DNA of 64,000 nucleotides from Pipra filicauda (Eukaryota; Chordata; Aves; Passeriformes; Pipridae). Positions 25,283-36,770 of this stretch are shown here, in pieces. A program made the position numbers and the translations under genes. Location of the stretch: the NCBI RefSeq assembly GCF_003945595.2, contig NW_024104622.1, forward strand, positions 310,001 through 374,000, written 5' to 3'. Each line of letters begins with the position of its first letter. Position 1 is the stretch's first letter. The notes beneath the pieces were generated by a model that was given only the letters and a program-made list of their open reading frames with translations, was not told the origin of the DNA and did not search any database.

Positions 25283-28200
25283 ATAAAGCTGTGGACAATC
25301 CTAGAGTGTGGCCATGCTGTCACACGTCCTTGTAATTATATCTGGGGAGGAACAACGTGACACTACAACTGCACTGCTGAGTAACGCTGGCATGGCAGGG
25401 TCACCTCACCATAAACCATTGTCCCCCTTCCAGAATGAATGATCTTCCCTGTCCCCTGTCCTGAGTGCTGTCGTGGATGGCGCAAAGAAGAGGATGTGCC
25501 AGCTGATTCCTTTGTCTCAAGCCATACAAGTCCTGGATCTGTTGATTGTAGCTAATCCGTGATGGAAAGCCATTAGGTGATCACAGTGTCATTATAGAAC
25601 GTCAGCATTTCATATCACATCACGTAACTTGACGTTTCTTAAGTCCTGTGAGTTATTCTGGAAGCTTTAAGGATGCTCCTAAAACAGGGACAGGTGGAAA
25701 GGTGGCAGAAGTGTGGTCTCTGCTGTGAATTCAGCTCACAGCAAGTAGAATTAGGAGCAATCTCACAGAAAACTACTTACCTTTCCTTGAGTTTTCTTCT
25801 GAAATTTCAGTCTTTATAGGATTGTTTTTAATGGAGGGTTTGGGTTTGGGTTTTTTTTTTTTTTTTGAGTTTAATCTTTCATAAATCTAAGCAGAGCTCT
25901 GCCAGTGAAATTAGAGTGAGTTCCATTCCTGTGACCTGTTGCCACCTGCTGCCTGAGAATAAAGATTATGCATTAAGTGTCAAAGCAGCATTTCCATAAC
26001 ATTCGTGAGGGATGAATGTTGCTGAGAAGGTGAATCACAAAGGGAGCAGAAAGGCCATACTCTTAGCTGATGTAAGTCAGCACAACTCAGGAAAATCCTG
26101 ATCTACTCCAGCTGAATACGTGGTGTAATATTGTTTTCATCATCTGAGCTGGAAGGGCAGATGAGTTTTCCATCATCTGGTTGGAAGAGATTTATGTGAT
26201 GACTTAAGGTTGCTCATGTTGGCAGCAGTAGTGAAGTCCATCAGGATGTCTCGACTCAGAGGGAAGTGGAATAGTTTTCCCATATGGAGGCACATGGATC
26301 AAGGGGCTGGAAGGACTTGCTGAGTGCATGTGAAGGCAGCAGGAGCTCTGAAGAGAGAGTTTTGGATCATTGCATCCATGCTCTGGATAGCAAATGGACT
26401 CAAGCAGTGCCTCCTTAAAGCAAGTTTTGAAGCCAGTGGATTCAAATCAAACCATTTGCTGAAGAGAAACATAAATTATATATAATTTACCTCCACAGCA
26501 GCATCCCTTACAACCCCAAATCCACATCTAAATCTTGGATTCAGACCCAAATCATTGCCAGTGTGAGTCTGCAGGTCTTTCCAAGAATGGAAAACCCGCC
26601 CAAGCTCAGATGATCTGCATTCCCAGGTCAGATCCATTCTCAGATGTGGTTGCCAGGTTTCTTGTTTGCACACTGAGGGTGGCAACATCCACATATGTGT
26701 GTACTAAGAGTGTTCTGGAAGATCAGAGGATTCCAGGAAGGAGAGTTGTCTGGTACAGACCTTTCCTAGCAGCTTTTGTTGATTTTGATGGTTTCCCTTT
26801 GCTGCTGGAATTGCTTCATCTCCCCAGCCATGCTCTGGGAATGTTGTGTTTGCTGATTCTTGCATGAAAGACACATCTAGAGAGGTGCCTTATGGACCAA
26901 ACCTTATCTTTCCTTCTGACTTTTCTGCCTCTCTGAGATGTTTTTTTCTCCACCTACTACTCAGCCAGATTAATAATGCCCCACCACAAATGATAGCAAA
27001 GGGAGATTTCAGTGTAATGAGGCAGATTCCAGAGGGCTGAGGGAGAAATGGAATAAGAAACTTCTGTTTGAGAGTTATTTGGTTAAGGGCTGTCTGACTG
27101 CTGGGTTTTTGTTTTGTTTTTTTTTTTTTTTTGAAATAATGCTTTGAAGTGATAGTTCATATTGGACATTAAACAACAATGTTTTTCATTCTATATAAAA
27201 TTACAAGATATCAGATTATGTCATGGTCTTTACCCTACATGGGGGCCTCATAATGCTTGTTCTAATTAAAAAAAAATTAATAATTCCATTTCCCTGCTCC
27301 CTTAGGTAAATTCTATTCCTTAATAATACTACTAAGGAACACATCTGACACATCTGAGTCTGGACAGGTTGTAGAGATATTGCATTTAGGGTATCATTCT
27401 GACTATGAAAATAAACTGTCACTTCAATATGTGGTCACTACAGCAGAACTGATGTAACAACCCTTGCAAAACCCTTAATGAAGCCAGGGGGTTATATCCT
27501 GATGTCCATCCTTGTATCCAAGCTCCAGCTTTGTCCAGGTAAAACTCTCACTGAGCTCTGTGAGAGCAGTACCTGCATAACCAGCAAGTAAACATTAAAA
27601 ACTTGCTCATAGATGGCAAGCATAGAATGGTAAGCAAGTCCCATGTAAGTACTGCAAAAACATGTGTCCTGGTATCTGTCCTGTAATTTATTGTGTTGCC
27701 TGTATTCGTTTGTTAGTGTTTAGGTTGAGGTTTGCTTGAAACTCAACTTTTTATACAGCCTGTGCCCAAATCTACTGTGATTTGTTGGGGAAAACCCCAC
27801 AGAGAAATTCTCCTTGGTGCACCAGGATGACTGACAGCTTAAAATCTCCCCAGTAGGCTGCTAAAATTGCTTGGGACCCCTTTTGCTCAGGTTGCTGAAT
27901 GCCCAAATAGTCCATGGGAGCAGAGCTGCTTTGCCATCTCTAGGACCATTATTTATAGATAAAGTGGAGATTCGTGGGGCAGTACTTACATTACAGAAAA
28001 CTGCTTTGTCCAGTTTAGTAACTTGTGAATTAAAATGTGGCTTGAATCTCAAGTGATTTTAACCCAGGATGTCCACCCATGAATAAACTTATTTACAGGA
28101 ATTGCTGAATATAGGAAAAAATTTTGGGGGGGCAGGTCACAGCAGAAAGCAGAAATTTTTCTGTCCACAGGAAAATTGGGTCAGGACTCAGTTCTCCTGG

Positions 28201-28806
28201 TGTTCATGGACACAGTGTCATAGGGACCATCAACTGTGGAGTAAAGGAGCACCAACAAAATGTATCAGTCTCCACATCAGCTCTGAGCTTGTCTGTTCTA
28301 GTCACTCCAAACTGTGACACCTGTCCCAGTGTTGGTGTCTTCCATGTGCTGTGGAAGTCCAAGTGTGTGTGACCCAAGTACCAACAGCCATCGTGACAGA
28401 CCAGTCTCTGCTGCAACTGTCCCCCTTCCCTTTGGCAACCTCCAGTGACTGTATTTTGTCTCCCTTTCCTCGGGGAACGTTGTGGATTAGTGGCAGAGTG
28501 GGAAGGGTGTGAAAGGGGGAGTGAGGTATCCTCATCCTTCCTCCTCACCTCCAGTTTTCTGCATGTTTGCACCATTGGAAAGTTGTCCCTCCCGCAGAAA
28601 CGCGTCACCTGTTTTGGCAGAGTGAGTGTGCAAAGCATCCTCCTGCTTCCCTGGGAGAGGGGCTCAGAAAACATCCAACATCCAGCACAAGTAGATGTTT
28701 GCTGGAGGAATTTTCTGCAGCCCCGCGGGATCAGGGGGCTGGATTAACATCCCCCGTGGGAGCAGGTGAGGCTAAAGCTGAGTTCTCTTTTCCTCTGCTT
28801 TGACAG

Positions 28807-28978
28807 GGCATCCCTTTGGAGCTCCTGCGTGGTCCTGCCTCTCCTGGCCCTCACCTGGATGTCTGCAGTCCTGGCCATCACAGACAGGCGCTCAGCCCTC
28901 TTCCAGATCCTCTTTGCTGTCTTTGACTCCTTGGAGGGCTTTGTCATCGTTATGGTCCATTGCATCCTGCGGCGGGAG
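28807..28978 (+). CDS. ADGRB1: ADGRB1 exon: TM6, ECL3 and TM7
   Basis: The 172-bp exon completes Gly and encodes 57 residues. [20 protein letters not shown] plus VLAI is TM6, with a buried Trp at the position typical of adhesion GPCRs. TDRRS is a short extracellular loop 3. [20 protein letters not shown] plus VHCILRRE is TM7 and the start of helix 8. It carries the [12 protein letters not shown] variant of the conserved TM7 (S-Q/E-G-F-x-I-x-x-x-H-C) motif of this receptor class. Only one residue appears changed from the human protein as I recall it (I for V in VLAI). The acceptor is ctctgctttgacag and the donor gtgagac. Confidence 0.97.
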
Positions 28979-30139
28979 GTGAGACAAAGGAGTCCTTCTC
29001 TTTTATATCATCAACACATTTCCCATAAAAATCACCTGGAAAATGTCCAGCCAGCCTGGGAACTTCTCTAACCCTGCAAACTTTTGACTTTGTGTGGATG
29101 GTCACCACAAAAATGACCATGACAGTATCGGTCAGAGGAAAGGAGGGATGAATCAGTGGTTGTCCTGCAGAGTGGAATTTGGTGGGCAGCCTTAGGTTGG
29201 ATAACATGCCAGGCTTAAATTGGATATCATGTCAAGCTCGGCTTGTTTAACACCAAAATTCACATTTCCAGTGTGTTTCCACCCCACCTCCAAAAATGCA
29301 ACATTAAAAAAGTAATTTGTGATTTCAAGAGAGCCAAGTTGCCCTGAGATTTACAGAACGAAAGGTGTGCTGGCATGAGCACCCAGATATTCCAGCTGGA
29401 AAGTAAAGTCAGCAATAATCAAGCAAGGAAATTGAGGGAATTCTCTGCAGCCTCCCTGTGGAGATTTAAAATTATAAATTATACCAGGAAAGAAAAGGAC
29501 GAATCTTTTATGTTTCTTTTATTCTTTTCATCCTACTGAGTGCAAAGACTATTAATAACAGAGACAGGAAGGGGCTTTTTTTTTCAATATTCATTTCATC
29601 TTCTTACAGCTCCTTTAAATTAAGTAAAACAGATTAATTCCTTATGTCAGGCCAATGAAATCAATGGGATTACACCACTGGCTTGGCTGAGACTCCTTCC
29701 ACTAATTACATTATGAATATGAGCCTGCATTGAACTCCCATTGCAGTCACTGGGATTGTTTTTTCCATTGATTTCAGTGAGTTTTGGACCAGATATTTAT
29801 CACAGGATCATAATCAAACTTTGTAGACTCCACTATAATGGTTTATGCAATAGCATCCATTGTAAAGATACTGCAAGCTGCAAAATAGAAGGCATTTTTA
29901 TTCTTGATTATATAAATCAAGCAACTTGAAGCAGTGACCCAGGACAGAAGGAAAACCTTGGAGTCGCTCTTTAGTAGTGAAATATGGAACATATAAACCA
30001 TGTGAAATAAATACCTGGATGCTGCTAAGTCCACGTTCTTTTATCTACCAAAGACTGGTTGTGGTTTTTTTTCTTCAGCAGAATTTAATATGTTTGGTCT
30101 GTCTGACTCTACCTTTTGCCAATCCCTGTGTTCCTGCAG
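28979..30139 (+). other. ADGRB1: ADGRB1 intron, 1.2 kb
   Basis: No exon and no CR1. The middle (about 29640-29830) looks like an ancient amniote interspersed repeat, listed separately. The acceptor is tgtgttcctgcag. Confidence 0.8.
29640..29830. repeat. Probable ancient sauropsid/amniote interspersed repeat remnant
   Basis: The segments gaaatcaatgggattacacc, gaactcccattgcagtcact and TTGATTTCAGTGAGTTTTGG resemble the 'tcaatggga...ttacacca' and 'cattgatttcagtggg' words that recur in old reptile and bird repeats. The family cannot be named from memory with certainty. Confidence 0.45.
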
Positions 30140-30235
30140 GTCCAGGATGCCGTGAAGTGCCGAGTCGTGGATCGTCAGGAAGAGGGAAACGGAGACTCAG
30201 GGGGGTCGTTTCAGAACGGACACGCTCAGCTCATG
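30140..30235 (+). CDS. ADGRB1: ADGRB1 exon: juxtamembrane cytoplasmic tail
   Basis: The 96-bp, phase 0-0 exon encodes [20 protein letters not shown] then [19 protein letters not shown] is common to all BAI receptors just after TM7. The [18 protein letters not shown] stretch is what identifies BAI1 among the paralogues. The acceptor is ttcctgcag and the donor gtaggg. It begins the cytoplasmic tail and carries no recognised catalytic or membrane element. Confidence 0.97.
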
Positions 30236-32887
30236 GTAGGGAAAAGCACCACCTGGGCTGCTCTTGAGGGACCTCTGGGCATTTTTAATTCATAACTGAT
30301 GAACAGAGGGCTCTGTCCATCAGAGAGTTTTCAGTCAGTGTTCTTTTTTACCTTTAAACCTGTGCTTGAGCAAACTTAGCGCTTAGAACAGACTCTTTCA
30401 CACAAATCTGGTTGTGGGTTGTTTTTTTTTTAAATTGTGATATCAAGGGATTTAAACTTACACACCTGCATTTGCAGACATCTTGGTGAGATCCTCTCTC
30501 TCCCAGAAAATAAAAAGCCAAAATAACACCTCCCAGGTCTTCCAGACCTTCTCATCCCCACCACGCTGCCTTGGCCTAGCTGCACTAAGTTTAATACTGT
30601 TTTAATCACTGTGTGTTGGGTTATTATTATAAAGAAGATGTCTCAGAGGGATTGGTTTCTCTCCAAAGCACACTTTGCTTCCTTGGGAATGTAATTTAAG
30701 CTCTGTAAATCCCGGTCCTGTTGTGTAAGTCCTTTACAAACAGTGTGGATAAGGCCACAGAGGAATAAGCTGTGGAGCTTCCTCTTGAGTCTGCCTCACT
30801 GTTATGAGGTAGTTGATATAAGAAACATTTATTTTCTGAAGTTAAGGTAAAGACATCAGGAGAATCACAGGATTTGAACAAGTTCCAAAATCATCTCATT
30901 AATATTAGAACTCCATCACAATCCAGTGATGGTTTTTTTCCCCTCACTCTCGTGCTAAGCAAAGCAGTTTGTGCTTGGTTACAGCAAAGTCTGGTTTCAA
31001 ACAGCACAATCTTGGAGTCAGGACATCAAGAGACATTCAATTCCACCACACCTCGGTGGTGTTTGTTAAAAACAGCTGCCTCATTTCTCATTTCAGTGCA
31101 TAATCTCCTCCTTTTCAGACAGGTTCTCGCTCTGCCTAATTGTGTGTTGTTAGAAAGCCCCTCGTGTGCCTGCTGCTTTGGCTTCTTCAATAATAGACAC
31201 CATCATCATATCCAGTCTCAATCTTCTTTTCAATTAGTTATCACCCTGAGCTTCTTTTATTCTCCCTCTGTAAAGATGTACCTTCAAATTATTTATAGAA
31301 CCCTTTCCCACCCGCCCTTCACGTTCCCAGCACCCTTGGAAGATGTGGATGCTCTATTTCTTATTCTCTTGTCACCACCCCAAGTTTCAGATTTTTGTAT
31401 CTCTGTATAAATTCCCTGTTTTCATTCATTCATTCATTGCAAAATTCTGTGTCAGCCACAAGTTTTGCAGCAATATTACATTTATTCTGCACTGGTGGTG
31501 GATGTTTTGAGGAGCTGAGAGCTCACAGTCACTTTTTCACATCCAAGCACAAAAAGCTCTGGGATCTAGAAGTGAGTGATGACTCCTCACTGATATTTTT
31601 AGAGGGGTACAATGTTATTTTACAGTGACTGAGTTGTAAAATAACCAAAGAAATCAAAAGCTTTGCAGGGTGGCAATTTTGCTGTTACCTTTTCCAGTAA
31701 TCTCCAAATCTGCCCAAGTGGTGAAAAGGAGCTTAGCTGAGTAGAACTGTTTTCCACAAAATCTTGTTGACTGGAATTAAATATAAACCTATCTTTTATT
31801 TATTTATCAGCAAAACTAGTACAGGCTGTTCAGCTGAGGTTTTTTTGGGGACTCCTGTAGGAAAATGAGATTATATTTTTCTGTGTCAACATTTAAATGT
31901 TAGTTCAGTCATATTTCTCTTCTGTTCTTTTCAGATTTCTTTGCTATCTCAAATAATTTACCAAGGAATTAGCATCAAGGAGGTTGAGATATTTCCTCAA
32001 CCAGCTTTTCAAACGTTCCTGGATCCCAACCTGCAAATATTAAATTGTTTATTCCAGGGGGGTGGGGATTTTTTCCCCATAATTTTCTTAGTATTCAATT
32101 TTAATCGCATTAATACAATTATATGAAGTGTCCTTCTGAAATTATACTAGAAATAGTCAGTGAACTCTCTGCCTTTTTCTAGTCTGCAGCTCTGCTCCAT
32201 GAAAACCCATGGCCTGCTGTGACTTAGTTTATCCAGTTCTTTGAAATGTTATCTGCCAAAAGCTTTAGAAAAAGAGTTTCACTTCTACAGGGAGAAGAAA
32301 GGAGTGTGGTTGGGCTGTACAGACCACTTGAAAAAGTTCCTCAGCCTTTGTGCCTGCAGGAACCTTTGGTTTTTTATGTGAAGAGTTTCAGAGGCAGAGA
32401 CTTGTTTCCACTTGGTGTGACTTGGTGACAGATCACAGGAAAGCCCAGTGGGGATGGAGCTTTCTCAGCAGCAACCCCAGATCTCTTTAATGAGTGGAGG
32501 GGAATCCACTTAAACTGTGTGTGGAGTGATGTATCCAAGACAGTTCTGGCCAGGGACCTGTTCCCTGTTTTTTTTAGAAATGTGCATGAATGTGTTCCAG
32601 GGAGATATTTTAACCTGCAGCCCAGAAATCAGTGAATGGATGAGCAGATGAACCCAGCTGAAAAAAAAATTTACAGCTTTATCAGTGCTTGAAGTTCAAA
32701 AGCCACAGGTGAATAAAAGTGGTGTGTTGGCCATGTTTCAAAGCCCAAACAAAACATTTCTCCCCCGCTGTTCTGGCAGTGGTTGTGTCCACCTCCCTAA
32801 TTCAGCTGGGGTTTTGCATTTTCCCAATGGATTTCCTTCCTCCCCCACCTCCTTTTGACCACGTCCTCTGTGTTCTCTGTCTTTCAG
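30236..32887 (+). other. ADGRB1: ADGRB1 intron, 2.7 kb
   Basis: No exon, CR1 copy or notable repeat recognised. It is AT-rich in places. The acceptor is tctgtctttcag. Confidence 0.75.
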
Positions 32888-32927
32888 ACCGATTTTGAGA
32901 AGGATGTGGACATGGCTTGTAGATCAG
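32888..32927 (+). CDS. ADGRB1: ADGRB1 40-bp exon: TDFEKDVDMACRS
   Basis: TDFEKDVDMACRS plus one base of a Val codon. FEKDVD is shared by all BAI tails. The acceptor is ttctctgtctttcag. The donor gtgagc at 32928 yields the family-conserved join to VLNKD. A second donor, CAG|GTGAGA, lies exactly 15 nt downstream at 32943. Its use would insert five residues (GEHIT) in frame; see findings. Confidence 0.96.
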
Positions 32928-33802
32928 GTGAGCACATCACAGGTGAGAATCAGCAAGTGACCTGGTTTGGGGATTGAACTAGGCCATTTTTTTTTCCGTT
33001 TCTGTTTTCTGTGTGTCTTGGTGCCTTGCATGTACTTGTCTGGGTTGTTTGCCCTCACTCTCAACCCTGGCCAAGAGAGAGCAACACCCCTAATTTTCCC
33101 TTTGCTTATCCTATTTTCCTGCAGCTCTTTTGGCCCTTTTAACTCAGATTAAGCACTGCCTCCCGGGTGTTATTTTTTGACATCTAACCCAGTGGCAGAG
33201 AAGAGTATCAAGGAAGAAGAGCTGGGATCCATCTCTTCCTACTGTGATCCTTCTTTGCTCTAGCAACCCCTGCCCGAGGGGATCCCACCAACCTCAAACA
33301 GCTCTGTGCTCAGGAAGGGTGTCTTTGAGAAGGTCTGGAAGCTGGAGAACCTTCCCAACACTCCACCTGGCTCCAAGCACTTCTAGTGCAGTTGGACACT
33401 GCCTGTGCATGTGAAAGTTGGTCAGGTCTTTCCTTCTCTGCCTGCACCTTTCTGCTGTGCATTCATTTTGATCCTGAAGATGTGCATGAGCTGACAGCCC
33501 CTTTCCCAATAACCCTGGGAAGTGTCTGTGCTTTCTGGATTCTCCTTTGCCACCTGTTCACCTCTGCAGGTTTTGTCCTGTCCTGGTCCTGGCATGCCTG
33601 ACCTCATGCCTGACAGAATCTTACCCTTTGTAGATAATTTAGGCTTTCATTTACCCACCCAGACTTCCCACCTCCCAAGCAAGAGAAATTCCAGCTTGCT
33701 TGGCACTTGCATATAATTCATATCCTCCAAACCAGGATCTTCCCAAGTCGAGGACAATACACTGTTTGTGTTCAGTTACCACCATGGGAAAGCTGCTTTT
33801 TC

Positions 33803-34177
33803 TCAATCTCTCTCTCTCTGTCTCTTTAATAATCCTTCCTTCCTCCCTCCCTCTCTTCCTCTCTTCCTCCCTCTCTTCCTTCATTCCCTCCTTCCTCTCT
33901 TCCTTCCTTTCTTCCTTCATCCCTCCCTTCCTCCCTCCCTTTCTCTCTTCCTCTCCTTCCTCTCTTCTCCTCTCTTCTTCCTCTCCTTCTTCCTTCCTCT
34001 CTTCCCTCATTGCCTCCTTCCTCTCTTCCTCTTTCTTCCTTCCTTCCTCTCTTCCTTCCTTCCTTCCTTCCTGTCTTCCTTCCTCTCTTCTTTCATTCCC
34101 TCCTCCCTCCCTTCCTTCCTCCCTCCCTCCCTTCCTCCCTTCTCTGCCTTTTCTCTCTCCTCCTCCCTCTCTCTCTA
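33803..34177. repeat. Polypyrimidine (CT)n / (TTCC)n / (CTTC)n array
   Basis: A (CT)n start is followed by about 345 bases made almost only of C and T in TTCC, CTCC and CTTC units. All three frames read through as S/L/F/P-rich ORFs, and the complement as E/K/R-rich ORFs; these are artefacts of composition. Confidence 0.95.
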
Positions 34178-34179
34178 AA

Positions 34180-34570
34180 CATCTACCTGTCCTTTTCATT
34201 TATCTTATTCTTTATCTCATCTATCATTTATTTCTCTGCTTCTAATGTATTTATCTATAATTCATCACTTTCATTCTATCTTGAAATCACTTCTCTATCT
34301 CTATCCTCAGCTGTCTGTCTTGCTGTACCTGTTATTTATATATTTCTATCTCTGTCAACATTTATCCCTGTCATGCTGTTTCTGTGTATTGTCTGTCACT
34401 GTCATTATCATTTATCTGTCTAATATCTATCTATATCTTATTTATCTTTTCCTGTCCTTCTCTCTTCCTCACTCCCACTCCCCGTGCTTATCACAGTCAC
34501 AGTATATTTATCTCACTTACCCTTGTGATATCTTATTTCATGGTCTCTTTCTGTCCATTTATCTCCTTTC
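34180..34570. repeat. Degenerate (ATCT)n-like low-complexity region
   Basis: Many ATCT, TATC and CTGTC words (tatctataattc, ctatctatatctt) follow the polypyrimidine array. They look like a decayed tetranucleotide repeat. Confidence 0.55.
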
Positions 34571-36253
34571 AGGGTCTGTCCATTTTTTTTTCTTCCTGTT
34601 TCTCCGTCTCACACTCTCTAACCTCATTTCTAGCTGTCTGCCTCTTCTCATTTGTCTTCCTCCTTCTCTTTTGACACCAAATACTGAGTTCCAAAAAAAA
34701 AAAATCATGTGAAAAACGTGTGTGAGACCTTGCCTGACTTGAAGGGATGCTCCAGGCTGGGTGTTGGCACACTCAACCAGCTGTAAACCACAGCAGTCCC
34801 TGGACTCCTGCATTAAAGGAGCATTTCTGGATCTCCTACCATGTTTTTTGCTCCCAGATCAAGCTTCCCAGAGGAAAGGAAGGAGCTGATTTTTTTCACA
34901 TGACTTCAAAGCGGGAGACCCTGGAACAACCCCCAAGCTTCCCTCCCTTTGCCAGCACAGAACTTTACAATTTGAGGGTTGGTGTCTGCCTGGAGAGATT
35001 TTCCTCCTCTCATAAAGTGCTGTTAGTTAATAATAATAATAATCCCCACTTCAGAGACCCTTCTATATGGTGCCTTGAATAACAAAAAATGGCAATCTGT
35101 CGATTGGTTTCTGGCCACCCTTTCTTCTGGAGGCACCATCTCTCATGTTATGATGGGTTGGGGATGTGGCTGATCCCTCTCATAACTCCCTCACGTAGAT
35201 CCACCGGTAGATGTTTGGTCCATGGCTCGGTGTCCAAAGCTCACCCCACTCCATGCTTGGAGATTGCCAAGTGGAAACCTCTCCAAATGTGCTTTGTGCA
35301 GCTCATGGGAGCATGGAGGGGAGCCTGGATCAATAAACCTTGGTGACACTCCCAAGGGAAGGGTTTGACTTGCTCTGATTTGTCCTCCAGCGATGTCAAG
35401 GTGGTTGTGGCTGCCCTGGTTACACTCAGTGTGTTTGGCTTTAAAAGCTCTTGGAAAGTTCTTTTTATTCTCCTTGGTGCCTTTGTCATCCTGCTTTGCC
35501 TGCTCTTGGAGGGGAACTTTGATGTCCCAGCACCCCTCACTCCCTCTAGGAGCTGGTAGGAAAAATCAGTGTCCTCAGTCCCATGGGATACCTGAGTCAT
35601 GTCCCGCCTCTGTCCCAGCTGGAGCAGCTCAGTAGTGTCAGGTTCCCACAAAGATCCTTCTCCCTGTCCCAAAAAAGATCTTTTTACCTATTTTTTATTT
35701 CCTACTCAGCCAGGGGAATGGGGAACATGCATTTATTCCTCCTTTCCTGTGCTGAAATCCCAGGTAAGTAGCCTTCAGTCCCACACCACTTTGTCCCTGC
35801 CCCACGGGCTGATTTCCATGATTTTCCTCCTTTCCATCCATGGAGACATCCAGGTTGACATCATTATCTTCCCAAGGTCTTTGTTGCAGCCTGAAGTCAG
35901 CTGAGTGATGGATTCTTACACCTAGGAAAGGAGTAGATGTTCTGTTGTGTGGGAATGAGTGTCTGTGTGTCCATGGCATGTTCACTTCCTCCTCAGTTTA
36001 AAGTTTTCCTCCCTTTTTAAGGAAAATTCATGTCACTGCTTCCTTTCCTGAAGGGAAATTTAAAATTGCTGAATAATTAGGTCTCACAAAGCCTTGCCAT
36101 GTTTACTAGAATGTAAGGTTTTTGGAGAGCAGTTTGGAATTTATAACGAATTTTGCTGTATTTCAAAATACCAATTTACTAACACTGAAGCTGTTCAAGG
36201 GAAAAGAACAACCTGAAGTATTTCAGTGAGTTACAAAAAATAAATTATAATTG

Positions 36254-36316
36254 AAGGGGGTTGGAACTGGATGACCTTTTAAGGTCCCTTCCAGCCCATT
36301 CTATGATTCTATGAAA
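36254..36316 (+). mobile_element. CR1 LINE 3' terminal fragment, sense
   Basis: GGGGGTTGGAACTGGATGAC, ttaaggtcccttccagccca and the clean terminal ATTCTATGATTCTATGA. Only the last ~60 bp of the element are present. Confidence 0.93.
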
Positions 36317-36770
36317 TCACAGATAATGCTGCATTTTTGATTTTCTGAATCAAAGTAATTTTATTTACATAAAAGCAACCTTTATTTTAAAGAATTCAAC
36401 TCCATAAGCTAGTAATATATATAGTTCATATATATATGTGCATATACTACGTGTACTAAATATATAAAAATGTATTTGTTATTCAATGTATTGTTATCAA
36501 CATGACAATATTTGTTGCCTAGATGGGAGTTTTGGCAATGATTGTGTAGGAAAATTCCCTTTTTTCTTCCCTATCTTTAGCTTTACCTTCGGTATCCTGG
36601 ATTTAAAATATAAAATATTTTAAAATATGAATATATAAATAATATTAAACCATGAGCTCTTCCTGAGAGGTGCAAGGGAACGTGCTGGCGTGGTGTGACT
36701 GTGGTGGGTTGTGTTGATGTGTTCACCAAAACCCGGGCAAGGTGCTGAGGGCACTTCTCTGTCTCCCCAG

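Larger units (their letters stand above)
14524..28806 (+). other. ADGRB1: ADGRB1 intron, 14.3 kb, containing an ICL3 cassette exon
   Basis: The intron holds a probable cassette exon at 20237-20335. CR1 copies are at about 15895-16392, 21428-21532, 23121-23278, 23770-23885, 24167-24299 and 24910-25282. It also has a (CAA)n run at 16841-16861, a TGGA microsatellite at 23081-23121, an 80-bp diverged duplication near 22631-22765 and several poly(T) runs (25851-25867, 27118-27134). No other exon was recognised. Confidence 0.8.
32928..36770 (+). other. ADGRB1: ADGRB1 intron, 3.8 kb
   Basis: Holds a long polypyrimidine tract (33803-34177), a degenerate TATC-type region (about 34180-34570), a (TAA)n run near 35027-35042, a short CR1 tail (36254-36316) and an AT-rich patch at about 36410-36480. 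No additional exon was recognised. Confidence 0.8.

Noticed and set aside
33651..34245. Long E/K/R-rich and S/L/P-rich open frames on both strands
   Set aside because: Composition artefact of the polypyrimidine array, which contains no stop codons in several frames.
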